64,000 nucleotides of DNA from Verrucomicrobiales bacterium. Lineage in GTDB: Bacteria; Verrucomicrobiota; Verrucomicrobiia; Limisphaerales; CAIMTB01. The translations under genes were made by a program, and so were the position numbers. The notes beneath the pieces are model-generated. The model was not told the origin of the DNA. It searched no databases and saw only the letters and a list, made by a program, of their open reading frames with translations. The stretch spans positions 35,462-99,461 of the forward strand of contig JAEUHG010000282.1 in NCBI GenBank assembly GCA_016795425.1. The letters are read 5' to 3'. The first letter of the stretch is position 1. Each line of letters opens with the position of its first letter. Below are positions 27,380 to 36,966 of this stretch, in pieces.

Positions 27380-29341
27380 TCAACGTTCGCCGCCTCCCGA
27401 AGCGGCGTCCGATTCACCGGTGTCGGCTTCCTCCGGCGTCTCCGGGGCCGACGGATCCCAAGGCGACGTCGAGACGCGTTCATACCAACGCTTTGCACCC
27501 AGAACCCGCCAGCGCCGCGACGTGGATCGCAAATCAAAGCCGGCCGCCAGGAGACCATAGCGGGCGTAGACCACTCCCCGAATGGCGTCGTTCGTGCCCA
27601 TCAACTCCGCCTTCACTTCGGTGCCGCGTCCTTCGACATGAACCTGGTTCAACCGAAACGCCTCCGGGGAGGCAGTAAGGAGCACCCGACCCGACAGTTC
27701 ACGGATCGTCGGCATCAGCCGCAACCAACTCGGGGCATCGCCCGACTCCACCAATAGCGCCTTTACCGGGCGGGTATCGCGCATGGAAAACCGCAGCATC
27801 GCGTCCTCCACCGCCCAGGTGGACTTTGACCAACTCACACCGCCGGATTCCACGTCCATGCGGGTATGCCACCCTTCCTGGCGTTCTCGACTGAGTCCTG
27901 GGATCTCGACGTTGGTAAGGGTCAGCGAGGTTCCGGAAAGTTCGAACCGATGGACGGCAGGATCGCTGGATTTGAGCCCGATATCCAATGCCAGGTCGGT
28001 CGCGTAAGATTCGCCTCGCGCCCGGGCCGCCAACTGTTCACCCCGAAGCCCTATTCTCCCTTCGCCGCCGGCTTCGTTACGGTCGTACTCCGCCTCCACT
28101 TTGATTTCGCCACGCTCGAGGGAAGCGACGGTCTCGCGCGGCAGGAACTCGTTGAAAACCGCGATGTTTGAAATCGTGAGCGGACGGATGCGCAGCGATA
28201 ACTCCGTCTCTTTCGCCCATTCTGACAACTTCAGGCCGCGGTTCGCCGAGGTCAGGTGCAAGGCCGGCCCCGGAGCGAAACCGACCCGCTTATCCCCTTT
28301 GAAGACTTCGAAATCCTCGAGCGTAACGCTCAGGCGCGCCACGGCCACGCCACCTTCGAGATCGACGCGATCCTCGACGGTGGCGTTGCCACCGAATCGG
28401 ACACTGCCGAGCAGGACCCGCAAGTTCGGTGATCGCAGCTGGAGCCGAGTCGAAGGCTGCACGTTGCCACGTTCGATCGCCACCCAGGCGTCCAGCCTTC
28501 CGCCGCCACCGAAGTCGATGGTGTCCTGCCGGCCCAATCGCTGCTTCAACAGCGCAACGCTATGCAGGTCTCCCTGCATCGCCAGCGTCGCGGATATGAA
28601 GTCGAAGATCTTTTCGTCGGGCACATCATCGACATCAAACACCAGTGGGCCCATTTCGCCCGACAAACTCATTTGCAGGTTGGTGCCGACCATCGCCCCG
28701 TTGTGGTTCAGCACCGCCGCAGGAAACTGCATGTCGGCCAATTTCAAGCGAAACGGCCCCTCCACCTGCATATCAAGGCCGGCACGCAGGGTCGCTGGTC
28801 CCGACAACCGCGTGCCATACAGCCAGACCTGCTCGATGCCGCGAAAACGAACATCATCGACACGGATCCACCAAGATGGCGAACCGCGTGGCGATCGCGG
28901 GGAAGTCCGCCGGGGTAGGGCCTCCAGTCCCGGAATCGAGGGATAGAATTCCGACGTTGCCGTGGCTGGAATTCCGGGACCACTCGGCCGTCGCAAGCGG
29001 AACTCGATACCGTTCCCATCAAACCTTGAAGCATGAACCACCCGGCGCAGCAACGGGAGCAACCCTACCCGGAAACGGGCGTCATCCATCCGTCCGTAAT
29101 AAGTGCACGAGGTGCCCTGTCCGACAAAGTACAAGCCGCGCACGTGGAAGCTTCCGGGAATCCAGGAGGTCCCCGACTTCCATTCGATGTAGAATTTCTC
29201 CGGTTTGGTGTTCACCCACCGCTTGACCATCGAGGATCGCAACGCGGCATTGACCACCACCCCATACACAAACCAAAGAGCCAGCAAACCAATGAACACC
29301 CAGACCATCCATCGCGTCCATCGTGCCGTCACAAATTCCAT
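27380..29341 (-). CDS. AsmA-like membrane-anchored protein of unknown function
   Basis: A 653-residue protein with a single N-terminal membrane helix (about 10-33) and an otherwise beta-rich outside body. The pattern of alternating short strands and late-glycine turns, with VLLTASPEAFRLNQVHVEG near the end, resembles AsmA/DUF748-type envelope proteins implicated in lipid transport, but no named domain can be assigned with certainty. The C-terminus is acidic and low-complexity (PETPEEADTGESD). I chose the ATG at 29341 giving MEFVTARW. It lies 79 bp after the kinase gene and 29 bp before potB on the same strand. Confidence 0.6.
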   Translation of the reverse strand: MEFVTARWTRWMVWVFIGLLALWFVYGVVVNAALRSSMVKRWVNTKPEKFYIEWKSGTSWIPGSFHVRGLYFVGQGTSCTYYGRMDDARFRVGLLPLLRRVVHASRFDGNGIEFRLRRPSGPGIPATATSEFYPSIPGLEALPRRTSPRSPRGSPSWWIRVDDVRFRGIEQVWLYGTRLSGPATLRAGLDMQVEGPFRLKLADMQFPAAVLNHNGAMVGTNLQMSLSGEMGPLVFDVDDVPDEKIFDFISATLAMQGDLHSVALLKQRLGRQDTIDFGGGGRLDAWVAIERGNVQPSTRLQLRSPNLRVLLGSVRFGGNATVEDRVDLEGGVAVARLSVTLEDFEVFKGDKRVGFAPGPALHLTSANRGLKLSEWAKETELSLRIRPLTISNIAVFNEFLPRETVASLERGEIKVEAEYDRNEAGGEGRIGLRGEQLAARARGESYATDLALDIGLKSSDPAVHRFELSGTSLTLTNVEIPGLSRERQEGWHTRMDVESGGVSWSKSTWAVEDAMLRFSMRDTRPVKALLVESGDAPSWLRLMPTIRELSGRVLLTASPEAFRLNQVHVEGRGTEVKAELMGTNDAIRGVVYARYGLLAAGFDLRSTSRRWRVLGAKRWYERVSTSPWDPSAPETPEEADTGESDAASGGGER

Positions 29342-29420
29342 GTGAGCCGGCACCCCAACAGGCCCTCGTCGCTTCCACAAGGCACAAGTTATTCCAGGCG
29401 AACCCTCCACCCAACCCCGC

Positions 29421-31754
29421 TCATCCCGGCCGTTGCGCGAGGTCGATTCTCAGTGTCGCTTCCACCGTCGGCGTCGAGCCAGCCGGATCCGGAATGCGCG
29501 AATCGGCGGCAGGACTGCGGCGTTCATGCGCCAGCCACCACGTCCGGCTCCGATCGAGATCCCAGGCGCTCGCCAGCGGACACGACTCGACCCATTGACG
29601 GAGCTCGGCCGCCGTGGAAGGCCGTTGCGCCGGGTCCTTGGCGAGGCAACGCAGCACCAGGGATTCGAATTCCGCACTGACCGGATTGCCGGGGCAACGT
29701 TCCCGGATGGCGACGGGCGCCGTGCGCAGGTGGTGTTCGAGAACCTCCGAGTAACTCTCGCCTTCGAAGACTGGAAGCCCTGTCGCCAGAAAATATGCCA
29801 CGGCTCCCAGAGCATAAAGGTCACCCCGAGGATCGCTGTGCCCCGGATTCCGAATCGCCTCGGGTGCGAGATAGTTCGGAGTCCCCGAAAGACGCTCCGG
29901 CCCATCGCCCCCCTTTGCCTTCGGACCGTCGACCCCCGCACCCATCTGTCGGACCAATCCGAAATCCAGGACCTTCACGGTGTCCGGCATGCCGCCTCGG
30001 TCGCAGAGGATGATGTTGGCGGGTTTAATGTCCCGATGCACCAACCCAGCCTGATGCGCTTCCTGGAGTGAACCGCAAACCTGTCGTAGCACGTGCAAAA
30101 TCCGCGCCTCGGGTTGGGGGCCATACGCTGCCACCAAATCGGCAAGGTTCAGTCCCCTCAAAAACTCCATGGCATAGTAGAAAATGCCATCAGGGGTCCG
30201 ACCGAAGTCATAGACTTGAATGGTGTTCGGATGCGTCAGTTCGCAGGTCAACTGCACCTCCCTTTCGAACTGGCGCACGGACGCATCGTCCGCGCGGCCC
30301 GGCAGCAACAGCTTGACCGCCGTCTCCCGACGCAGCAATGCGTGCCGTGCCTTGTAGACCACTCCCATGCCGCCTTCCCCGATCTTTTCCTCCAGCGTGT
30401 ATTGCCCCAGCGTCCGCAATTGCAGTTCCGCTTCCTTCGCCTTTCGTCGCCACAATAGGTTGGAGTAGTACACGCCCAGGACGCCCACCGCAAAGATGGC
30501 CACCAAGCCCAGGAGAATGAGAAAAATCGACCTCAATACCTTGAGCGGCTGATAGGCCTCCATGGCGTCCATCTGAGTCACGATCCCGATCCGTCGCTCC
30601 GGCAGCCATCGCCATGCCCCCACCACCGGAATCCCTCGGTAGTCGCGGGTGGGTTCCACCTGCACCCCCGAGCCGCCCGCCACCGCCTGTGCCACCATCG
30701 TCGTCAGCGGCTGATTGGTGCGGCTCATCGTCGGTTGGTATCCCGTCGACAGGTCGCCTCCGGGATCCCGCAATTCCAATGTCAGCGCCGAGATCGCCTC
30801 GTTCCGATCCTCCAACAACCCAAGCTTCTTGAGCTGGGGATCGAAACGACTCTGTGACAGCATCCGTCCACCGTCATCAAAGACGTAGGTCTCCCCGGTC
30901 TCGCCTTGCCGGACCACCGACAACATCTTCGAAAACTCCAGTTCCGGGTTTAAGATCAGTGCCAACGCGCCCACCACCGTCCCGCTATCGTCTCGGACGG
31001 GTGCCGCCACTTGCATCATGCCACTTCGCGGCGGACCTCCTCCTTGACGCCAACCTCCCGCGCGACCCGACGGCCCGCCACCCCACGCTCGATTCGTCGA
31101 GGGGCCCATTCCTCGATTAACAGGCGGCCCCATCGATTCCACGACTCCGGTCCCTGAGGAACGTCCCCACCGGTTGGTCCCACCGCCCGGGAACCCAAAC
31201 CCCGGACGACCGGGAGCTCCATCTCCCCGACGGCGGTCCCCAAACCGCATTTGGAACGGGGTGATCACCACCGGCTCCCCCGTCTGGAACAACTCCGTCA
31301 GGTGAACCCGATGCTCTTCGATCACCGTCGCGCCGATGCGCAATCGACCCGGACCCGAATCCGCCACCGTCTGGAGCTGGGTGGAAACCAGGTTGGCCAC
31401 CATGTAACCGGCCGTCTTCAGACGCGCCCCAAGCGCCTGATCCAGGAGCGACTGAGCCGGCAACCGCGCCAACTCGCGACCCTCCATCGTTTCCAGTCCT
31501 TGGGTTTGGAGAATTTCCAGCGCGGCACGGCGAACTTGCGGATCCTCCGCGATACCTGCCGCCAGCCGCTCCTGGGCCTGCATCCAAATCTCCAAGGCCG
31601 TGGCGTTGGCGCCCAGCACAGTCTCCAATTCCGTCCTCAATTTGTGCTGCAACGCCCCGCGCACCTCGCGGTCCGCCCACCATCCAACACTGCCCACCAC
31701 CGCGGTGATCGCCAACAAGACTATCCAGAATCGTTGCGTTGAAGGTCGGGCCAT
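29421..31754 (-). CDS. Membrane serine/threonine protein kinase with outside Cache-like sensor
   Basis: A 777-residue receptor kinase with the sensor first and the kinase last. A membrane helix is at about 9-28; an outside region (about 30-400) looks like a double-Cache sensor (DSGTVVGALALILNPELEFS, GETYVFDDGGRMLSQSRFD). A second helix is at about 405-432. The kinase domain (about 455-735) has GEGGMGVVY, the invariant Lys in AVKLLLPG, the catalytic HRDIKPANI near residue 570, DFGLVRQ and APEAIRNPGH. Residues about 170-248 form a Gly/Pro/Arg-rich insert inside the sensor. I chose the ATG giving MARPSTQRF. It is divergent from the haem-protein operon. Confidence 0.9.
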   Translation of the reverse strand: MARPSTQRFWIVLLAITAVVGSVGWWADREVRGALQHKLRTELETVLGANATALEIWMQAQERLAAGIAEDPQVRRAALEILQTQGLETMEGRELARLPAQSLLDQALGARLKTAGYMVANLVSTQLQTVADSGPGRLRIGATVIEEHRVHLTELFQTGEPVVITPFQMRFGDRRRGDGAPGRPGFGFPGGGTNRWGRSSGTGVVESMGPPVNRGMGPSTNRAWGGGPSGRAGGWRQGGGPPRSGMMQVAAPVRDDSGTVVGALALILNPELEFSKMLSVVRQGETGETYVFDDGGRMLSQSRFDPQLKKLGLLEDRNEAISALTLELRDPGGDLSTGYQPTMSRTNQPLTTMVAQAVAGGSGVQVEPTRDYRGIPVVGAWRWLPERRIGIVTQMDAMEAYQPLKVLRSIFLILLGLVAIFAVGVLGVYYSNLLWRRKAKEAELQLRTLGQYTLEEKIGEGGMGVVYKARHALLRRETAVKLLLPGRADDASVRQFEREVQLTCELTHPNTIQVYDFGRTPDGIFYYAMEFLRGLNLADLVAAYGPQPEARILHVLRQVCGSLQEAHQAGLVHRDIKPANIILCDRGGMPDTVKVLDFGLVRQMGAGVDGPKAKGGDGPERLSGTPNYLAPEAIRNPGHSDPRGDLYALGAVAYFLATGLPVFEGESYSEVLEHHLRTAPVAIRERCPGNPVSAEFESLVLRCLAKDPAQRPSTAAELRQWVESCPLASAWDLDRSRTWWLAHERRSPAADSRIPDPAGSTPTVEATLRIDLAQRPG

Positions 31755-31992
31755 TGCGTTGTGCCGCGCCTCTCCTGATTCGCCCAACCGCGAAAGTCAA
31801 TCGCCCCGCAACCAACCCGCCGTCCGCCGGGACGAATCGGGCACCTCACCGGATTGCCGAAGGAGCAGTCGCGAACCCTTTCCGGCTATTCCAACGCGTG
31901 CGCGTCATGCCTGGCCCTCGGATACGCCCCGGAATGGGGTCCCTGTCGAATCGCGATTGGAACACGCACTCGGCTTCGTTAGCCTCCGGAAA

Positions 31993-34900
31993 GTGGAACC
32001 CCGATGCCATCCTTCGCTCGGCGGAAGCTCGGCCCGGCGCCGACTCCCGTCAGCCCTCGGAGTTTGGGTCTCCGTGTTCCTCGCGAGCCCCCTGGCTTTC
32101 GCTGCTTCGAATCGCAACCCGGCCGCGGCGGCAGAAGCCATGGCGTTGCTGCATCGCAACTGCCTCTCCTGCCACGGGGAGGAACAGCACCGGGGCGGGC
32201 TTTCCCTGGCCTCGCGGGATCTTGCCCTTAAAGGCGGCGAATCCGGCCGCGCCGTCGTTCCCGGCAAACCGGGCCGCAGTCCGCTTCTCCACCTTCTGGC
32301 GCCCGATGGCGATCCGCACATGCCGCCCAAACGGCAGTTGTCTCCGCAACAAATCGACCTGGTCCGTCGATGGATACAAGAGGGAGCCAAATGGGATGCG
32401 GAAGCTCTCGCCCGCCTCGATGCCCCTCGCGAAATCCGACTGGAGGCGTTGCCTCCCGACTACCAACCCACCCACGCCCTCGCCCTTTCGCCCGATGCCA
32501 AACGCCTCGCCATCGGACGTGCGGGCCACCTCCTCATTCATGACCTCACCGCCACGAACTTTCCGGTGATCCAGGAAATCGAGGCGCACCCGGATCTCAT
32601 CCATTCAATGGCTTGGAGTCCGGACGGTCGCTGGATCGCCACCGGCGGCTTTCGCGACATTCGCGTGTGGTCGGCCACCAATCTTTCCGCCCACTGGGCC
32701 GTCTCCGTTCCCCCAGTTACGGCGCCCACCCAACGCACCCGTCCGTCCAAGACCAAACCCGAGCCCCCCGCCCTTCTGGGTCGCATCACTGCCTTGCGCT
32801 TCTCCCCGCAGTCCGGCGCCCTGATCGCCGCCGACGGCGCCCCCACGGCCAGCGGTTGGATCCGCGTCTTCGCGGCCGAATCCGGCCGGCGCATCGGCGC
32901 CTGGCTGGCCCATTCGGACACCATCTACGATGTGTCCTTCAGCCCCGACGGGGGTCTGCTGGCGACCGCCGGCGGCGACCGCATGATCAAGACCTGGGAA
33001 CTGGTGTCCGAAAAGGAGGTCGCCCGGCTCGAGGGACACTCGGCGGCGGTGGTTGGGATCGCTTTCCATACGAACTCCACCGAGCTCGTTTCGGTCGGCG
33101 CCGACAAACAGCTCAAACTCTGGGATCTCAAAACGCGGGAAGCCACCGTCACCATCGGCGGACGCCGGGACGGTTTCACCGCGGTCGCGTGGTCCGCCGA
33201 TGGGTCGCGCGTCGTCACCACGGACGACGCCGGCCAGGTCCATTCCTTCACGGATTTCAAACGACATACCGGCGAGCAAAGCTCGGCCACGGCCACCGAG
33301 AAACGCCTTGGAGGCTGGAACGAGGTCCTGCATACGGTCGCCGTCAGTGCCGACGGCCAACGCATCTTCGCCAGTGGCCAGGACGGTGTGGTCCGCGGAC
33401 TCGCCCAGGACGGCACGGTTCTCGGTGCATTCCCGCCGCCGCCCACGGCCATGGCCTCGAACCTCGAAGCCGCCCCATCGTTCGTGGGCGATATCCTGCC
33501 GATCCTTTCCAAAGCAGGCTGCAGCGCCGGCAGCTGCCACGCCCGCGCTGACGGCCAAAACGGCTTCAAACTCTCCGTATTCAGTTACGATCCGAAAGCA
33601 GACTTCGCCGAGATCGTTAAGGAGAATCGCGGCCGGCGCGTTTTCCCGGCGTCCCCCGCGGAGAGCCTGCTTCTGCTCAAGGCGACGGCCACCGTCGACC
33701 ACGGCGGCGGCCAAAGGCTCGATCCCACTTCGGACACCTACGCCACCCTGTCGCGTTGGATCCGTACCGGAATGGTGTTTCAACGCACCAATGAACCGGC
33801 GCTCGTGCGCATTCGCGTGGACCCCACGGAACGCTCGTACAAGAAGGGTGCCACTCAACCGCTCAAGGTCCTGGCCGAGTACTCCGACGGATCCACCAAG
33901 GAAGTCACCCGATTCGCGGAGTACATCTCCCAGGAAAAGGAAATCGCCCAGGTCACCGAGGAAGGTGTGATCCAGGTTGGAACCGTCGGCGGCCAAGGGG
34001 TCGTCGTCGCCCGTTACCTCGGCTTCGTCGATGCCTCCCGTGTCACCATTCCCGCCGATGTGACCCTGCCTTCCGAACGCTACGACGCCCTGCCCAAGTT
34101 CAACTTCATCGACGGCCTCGCCTACGCCCAATTCCAGAAGCTCGGACTCTTCCCATCCGAACTCTGCACGGACTCGGAGTTCCTGCGCCGTGCCCACCTC
34201 GATCTCATTGGCGTCCTGCCGACCCCCGCTGAAGCCCGCGACTTCCTCGCCGGCGATCCCGCCACTTCCCGAGAACGCCGCGCCGCGCTGGTCCAAAGAC
34301 TGCTCGAGCGACCGGAATTCGGTGACTTCTGGGCCAACAAATGGGCCGACCTGCTGCGACCCAATCCCGACCGGGTGGGCATCAAGAGCGTGTACCTGCT
34401 CGATCAATGGCTCCGCGACACGTTCCGTGCCAACCAGCCGTTCGACGCCTTCGCGCGCGACATCCTCACCGCCGAAGGCAGCAATCACCGGGATGGCCCA
34501 ACCGTGGTGTACCGCGATCGGCGGGAACCTCCCGAACTCGCCACCATGTTCAGTCAACTGTTCCTCGGCATCCGTCTCGAGTGTGCGAAATGCCACCACC
34601 ATCCGAACGAGAAGTGGGGCCAGGACGACTTCTACCAACTAGCCGCCATCTTTCGCGGTGTCCGACAAAAAGGCGCCGGTCTTTCCCCGCCGATCTCCGC
34701 CGGCACCGAGACGTTCTATGCCGCCGCCGGAGGCGCCGTGCATCACCCGGTGACGGGCGTCTCCATGAAGCCACGTCCGCCCGACGGTCCCTGGCTCGAC
34801 AGCGAGGAGGACGCCGTCGATCCGCGCCACGGGTTCGCGCGCTGGCTCACCGATCCACAAAACCCGTTCTTCGCCCGCGCCATCGTCAACCGTGTGTGGG

Positions 34901-35595
34901 CCGCCCTGTTCGGGCGCGGCTTCGTCGAGCCCGTCGATGATTTCCGTGTGTCGAATCCACCCTCGAACGCCGCGCTCCTGGATGCCCTGGCCGCGGACTT
35001 CGCCCGCCACGGTTACGATGCCAAGCATCTCCTCCGCACCATCACCGATTCGCGGCTGTATCAACTGAGTTCAACACCGAACGAATCCAACCTCGCCGAC
35101 ACTCGCAACTACTCGCGTTCCTACCGGCGTCGTCTGCCGGCCGAGGTCCTCCTCGACGCCGTCAACGACATCACCGGCGTGGACGACGACTTCAATGGTT
35201 GCCCTCCCGGTACCCGCGCCATGCAGACCTGGAGTTACAAGGTGCGCTCGCAGTTCCTCGACGCGTTCGGCCGCCCCAATTCGAGCAGCGATTGCCCCTG
35301 TGAACGCGATGTCCGTACCAGCGTCGTGCAAGCCCTCCACATGATGAATTCGCGCCGTCTGCAGGAGAAACTCGCGGGGACCGACGGCCGAGTCCATGCC
35401 CTGGCCCAAGGGGATCTGCCCGCGGACCAGATCGTCACCGAACTCTACCTGGCCACGCTGAGTCGGTTCCCGACCGCCGAAGAACTCCGACTCGCCACCG
35501 CTCCGTTCGATGCCAATCCTGCGACCCGACGCGCCGCCATCGAGGATGTGCTTTGGGCGTTGCTGAATTCCGCCGAGTTCGTCTTCAATCATTGA
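31993..35595 (+). CDS. Haem-motif / WD40 / DUF1549 / DUF1553 fusion protein
   Basis: A 1200-residue exported protein. I chose the GTG at 31993 because it gives a basic N-region and a signal peptide ending LASPLAFA; no in-frame ATG fits. Domains in order are a planctomycete-type cytochrome motif (Cys57, Cys60, His61 in CLSCH) and about five WD40-like repeats (about 196-482; VSFSPDGGLLATAGGDRMIK). Next come CSAGSCH (510-516) with GFKLSVFSYDPKAD, and a bacterial Ig-like domain (about 603-686). DUF1549 (about 700-910) holds CAKCHHHP at 864-870, and DUF1553 (about 940-1193) follows. The family is abundant in Planctomycetes and Verrucomicrobia; the reaction is unknown. A DUF1501 gene follows after 4 bp. 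Confidence 0.88.
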   Translation: MEPRCHPSLGGSSARRRLPSALGVWVSVFLASPLAFAASNRNPAAAAEAMALLHRNCLSCHGEEQHRGGLSLASRDLALKGGESGRAVVPGKPGRSPLLHLLAPDGDPHMPPKRQLSPQQIDLVRRWIQEGAKWDAEALARLDAPREIRLEALPPDYQPTHALALSPDAKRLAIGRAGHLLIHDLTATNFPVIQEIEAHPDLIHSMAWSPDGRWIATGGFRDIRVWSATNLSAHWAVSVPPVTAPTQRTRPSKTKPEPPALLGRITALRFSPQSGALIAADGAPTASGWIRVFAAESGRRIGAWLAHSDTIYDVSFSPDGGLLATAGGDRMIKTWELVSEKEVARLEGHSAAVVGIAFHTNSTELVSVGADKQLKLWDLKTREATVTIGGRRDGFTAVAWSADGSRVVTTDDAGQVHSFTDFKRHTGEQSSATATEKRLGGWNEVLHTVAVSADGQRIFASGQDGVVRGLAQDGTVLGAFPPPPTAMASNLEAAPSFVGDILPILSKAGCSAGSCHARADGQNGFKLSVFSYDPKADFAEIVKENRGRRVFPASPAESLLLLKATATVDHGGGQRLDPTSDTYATLSRWIRTGMVFQRTNEPALVRIRVDPTERSYKKGATQPLKVLAEYSDGSTKEVTRFAEYISQEKEIAQVTEEGVIQVGTVGGQGVVVARYLGFVDASRVTIPADVTLPSERYDALPKFNFIDGLAYAQFQKLGLFPSELCTDSEFLRRAHLDLIGVLPTPAEARDFLAGDPATSRERRAALVQRLLERPEFGDFWANKWADLLRPNPDRVGIKSVYLLDQWLRDTFRANQPFDAFARDILTAEGSNHRDGPTVVYRDRREPPELATMFSQLFLGIRLECAKCHHHPNEKWGQDDFYQLAAIFRGVRQKGAGLSPPISAGTETFYAAAGGAVHHPVTGVSMKPRPPDGPWLDSEEDAVDPRHGFARWLTDPQNPFFARAIVNRVWAALFGRGFVEPVDDFRVSNPPSNAALLDALAADFARHGYDAKHLLRTITDSRLYQLSSTPNESNLADTRNYSRSYRRRLPAEVLLDAVNDITGVDDDFNGCPPGTRAMQTWSYKVRSQFLDAFGRPNSSSDCPCERDVRTSVVQALHMMNSRRLQEKLAGTDGRVHALAQGDLPADQIVTELYLATLSRFPTAEELRLATAPFDANPATRRAAIEDVLWALLNSAEFVFNH

Positions 35596-35599
35596 GCCC

Positions 35600-36952
35600 A
35601 TGGCTGCCGCGCCCCTGCAAACCCGCACCCACACCAACTGCGCCGGTGTCACGCGCCGTGATTTCCTGCAGGTCGGTCTCGGAGGGGTGCTGGGTCTTGG
35701 ACTTTGCCAGCTGTTGCGGCACCAGGCCGTCGCCGCCGACGGCACGCCCGCGACCGGCACACGCACCAATTGCATTCTCGTCTGGCTCGATGGTGGCCCT
35801 TCCCACTACGAGACGTTCGACCCCAAACCCGAGGCCCCATCCGAGATTCGCGGCGAATTCAGCGCCATTCCCACCAAGGTTCCCGGCATTCAGTTCAGCG
35901 AGTGCATACCGAAGCTCGCCGGCGTGGCCGATCGCCTCACCATCGTCCGTTCCATCCATCACAAGGACCCCAATCACGGCGGTGGCAATCACTACATGAT
36001 GACCGGCATGCCCACGCCTGTTCCGGTGGCCTGCGGCGCCTTCGTCACGTTCCATCCCTCGTTCGGATCGATGGTCTCGCACGCACGCGGCATCCGCGAT
36101 GGGCTCCCCGCCTACGTCGCCATGCCTGAGGTCTCGCGCTCGGGCGGTCCGAATTTCCTCGGCGGCCAGCACGCGCCGTTCGTCATCGACGGCTCACCCA
36201 ACTCGCCTTCGTTCCGCGTGCGCGACGTCGTCCTGCCTTCCGACATCGCCGAGGGCCGAGCCGCCAGCCGCGAAGCGCTCCGCAAGTCGCTCGACACGCT
36301 GAAGCGCTATTCCGACAAACTCGCCGACGATCCCGCGGTCACTTTCGATGAGTTTTACGCCCGAGGTCTTGATCTCGTGGGATCGAAATCCGCCCAGGAA
36401 GCCTTCGATTTGCAGCGCGAAAGCGAGAAGGTTCGCGAAGCCTACGGCCGCAACGACTTCGGCCAACGCCTTCTGCTGGCCCGCCGCCTCGTTGAGGTCG
36501 GTGTCAGTTTTGTCACCGTCTACAATGGTGGGTGGGATCACCATACCAAGATCTTCGATGCGTACCGCGGCGATCAGTTAAAGCGGCTCGATCAGGGACT
36601 GGCGGCCCTCATCACAGACCTGGATGACCGCGGACTGCTCGAGCGGACGATGGTGATTTGCCTGGGTGAATTCGGCCGCACTCCGAAAATCAACAAGGAC
36701 GCCGGTCGCGACCACTGGCCGGGGGCGATGTCGGTCCTCATGGCGGGTGCGGGCATACCCCGTGGTCAGATTGTCGGAGCCACCGATGCCAAGGGCTATT
36801 ACGCCTCCGAGAATGTCTATCGACCCGAGGACTTTGCGGCCTCGCTTTACACCAAGATGGGCATCGACCCGAAACAGATCCTGCACACCACCACCGGTCG
36901 CCCCGTGCCGTTGGTCAACGGTGGGCGATTGATCAAAGAGCTCTTCGCTTGA
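35600..36952 (+). CDS. Tat-exported DUF1501 protein
   Basis: A 450-residue protein with a twin-arginine signal (VTRRDFLQVG, then a hydrophobic stretch to QAVAAD near residue 45). The body is the DUF1501 family, distantly related to sulfatases and alkaline phosphatases: CILVWLDGGPSHYETFDPKP, FSECIPKLAGVADRLTIVRS, NPNHGGGNHY-like NHGGGNHYMMTGMP, GWDHHTKIFD and CLGEFGRTPKIN. DUF1501 almost always accompanies DUF1549/DUF1553 genes, as here with a 4-bp gap. Use of the Tat pathway suggests a cofactor or metal loaded before export. The substrate is unknown. It overlaps or abuts the downstream PPC gene. Confidence 0.92.
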   Translation: MAAAPLQTRTHTNCAGVTRRDFLQVGLGGVLGLGLCQLLRHQAVAADGTPATGTRTNCILVWLDGGPSHYETFDPKPEAPSEIRGEFSAIPTKVPGIQFSECIPKLAGVADRLTIVRSIHHKDPNHGGGNHYMMTGMPTPVPVACGAFVTFHPSFGSMVSHARGIRDGLPAYVAMPEVSRSGGPNFLGGQHAPFVIDGSPNSPSFRVRDVVLPSDIAEGRAASREALRKSLDTLKRYSDKLADDPAVTFDEFYARGLDLVGSKSAQEAFDLQRESEKVREAYGRNDFGQRLLLARRLVEVGVSFVTVYNGGWDHHTKIFDAYRGDQLKRLDQGLAALITDLDDRGLLERTMVICLGEFGRTPKINKDAGRDHWPGAMSVLMAGAGIPRGQIVGATDAKGYYASENVYRPEDFAASLYTKMGIDPKQILHTTTGRPVPLVNGGRLIKELFA

Positions 36953-36966
36953 ACCCCGCCGTCGGC

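Noticed and set aside
31600..31992. Upstream in-frame extension of the haem/WD40 gene back to 31600
   Set aside because: It would overlap the start of the divergent kinase gene by 150 bp and places the signal peptide internally; the GTG at 31993 gives a normal export signal.
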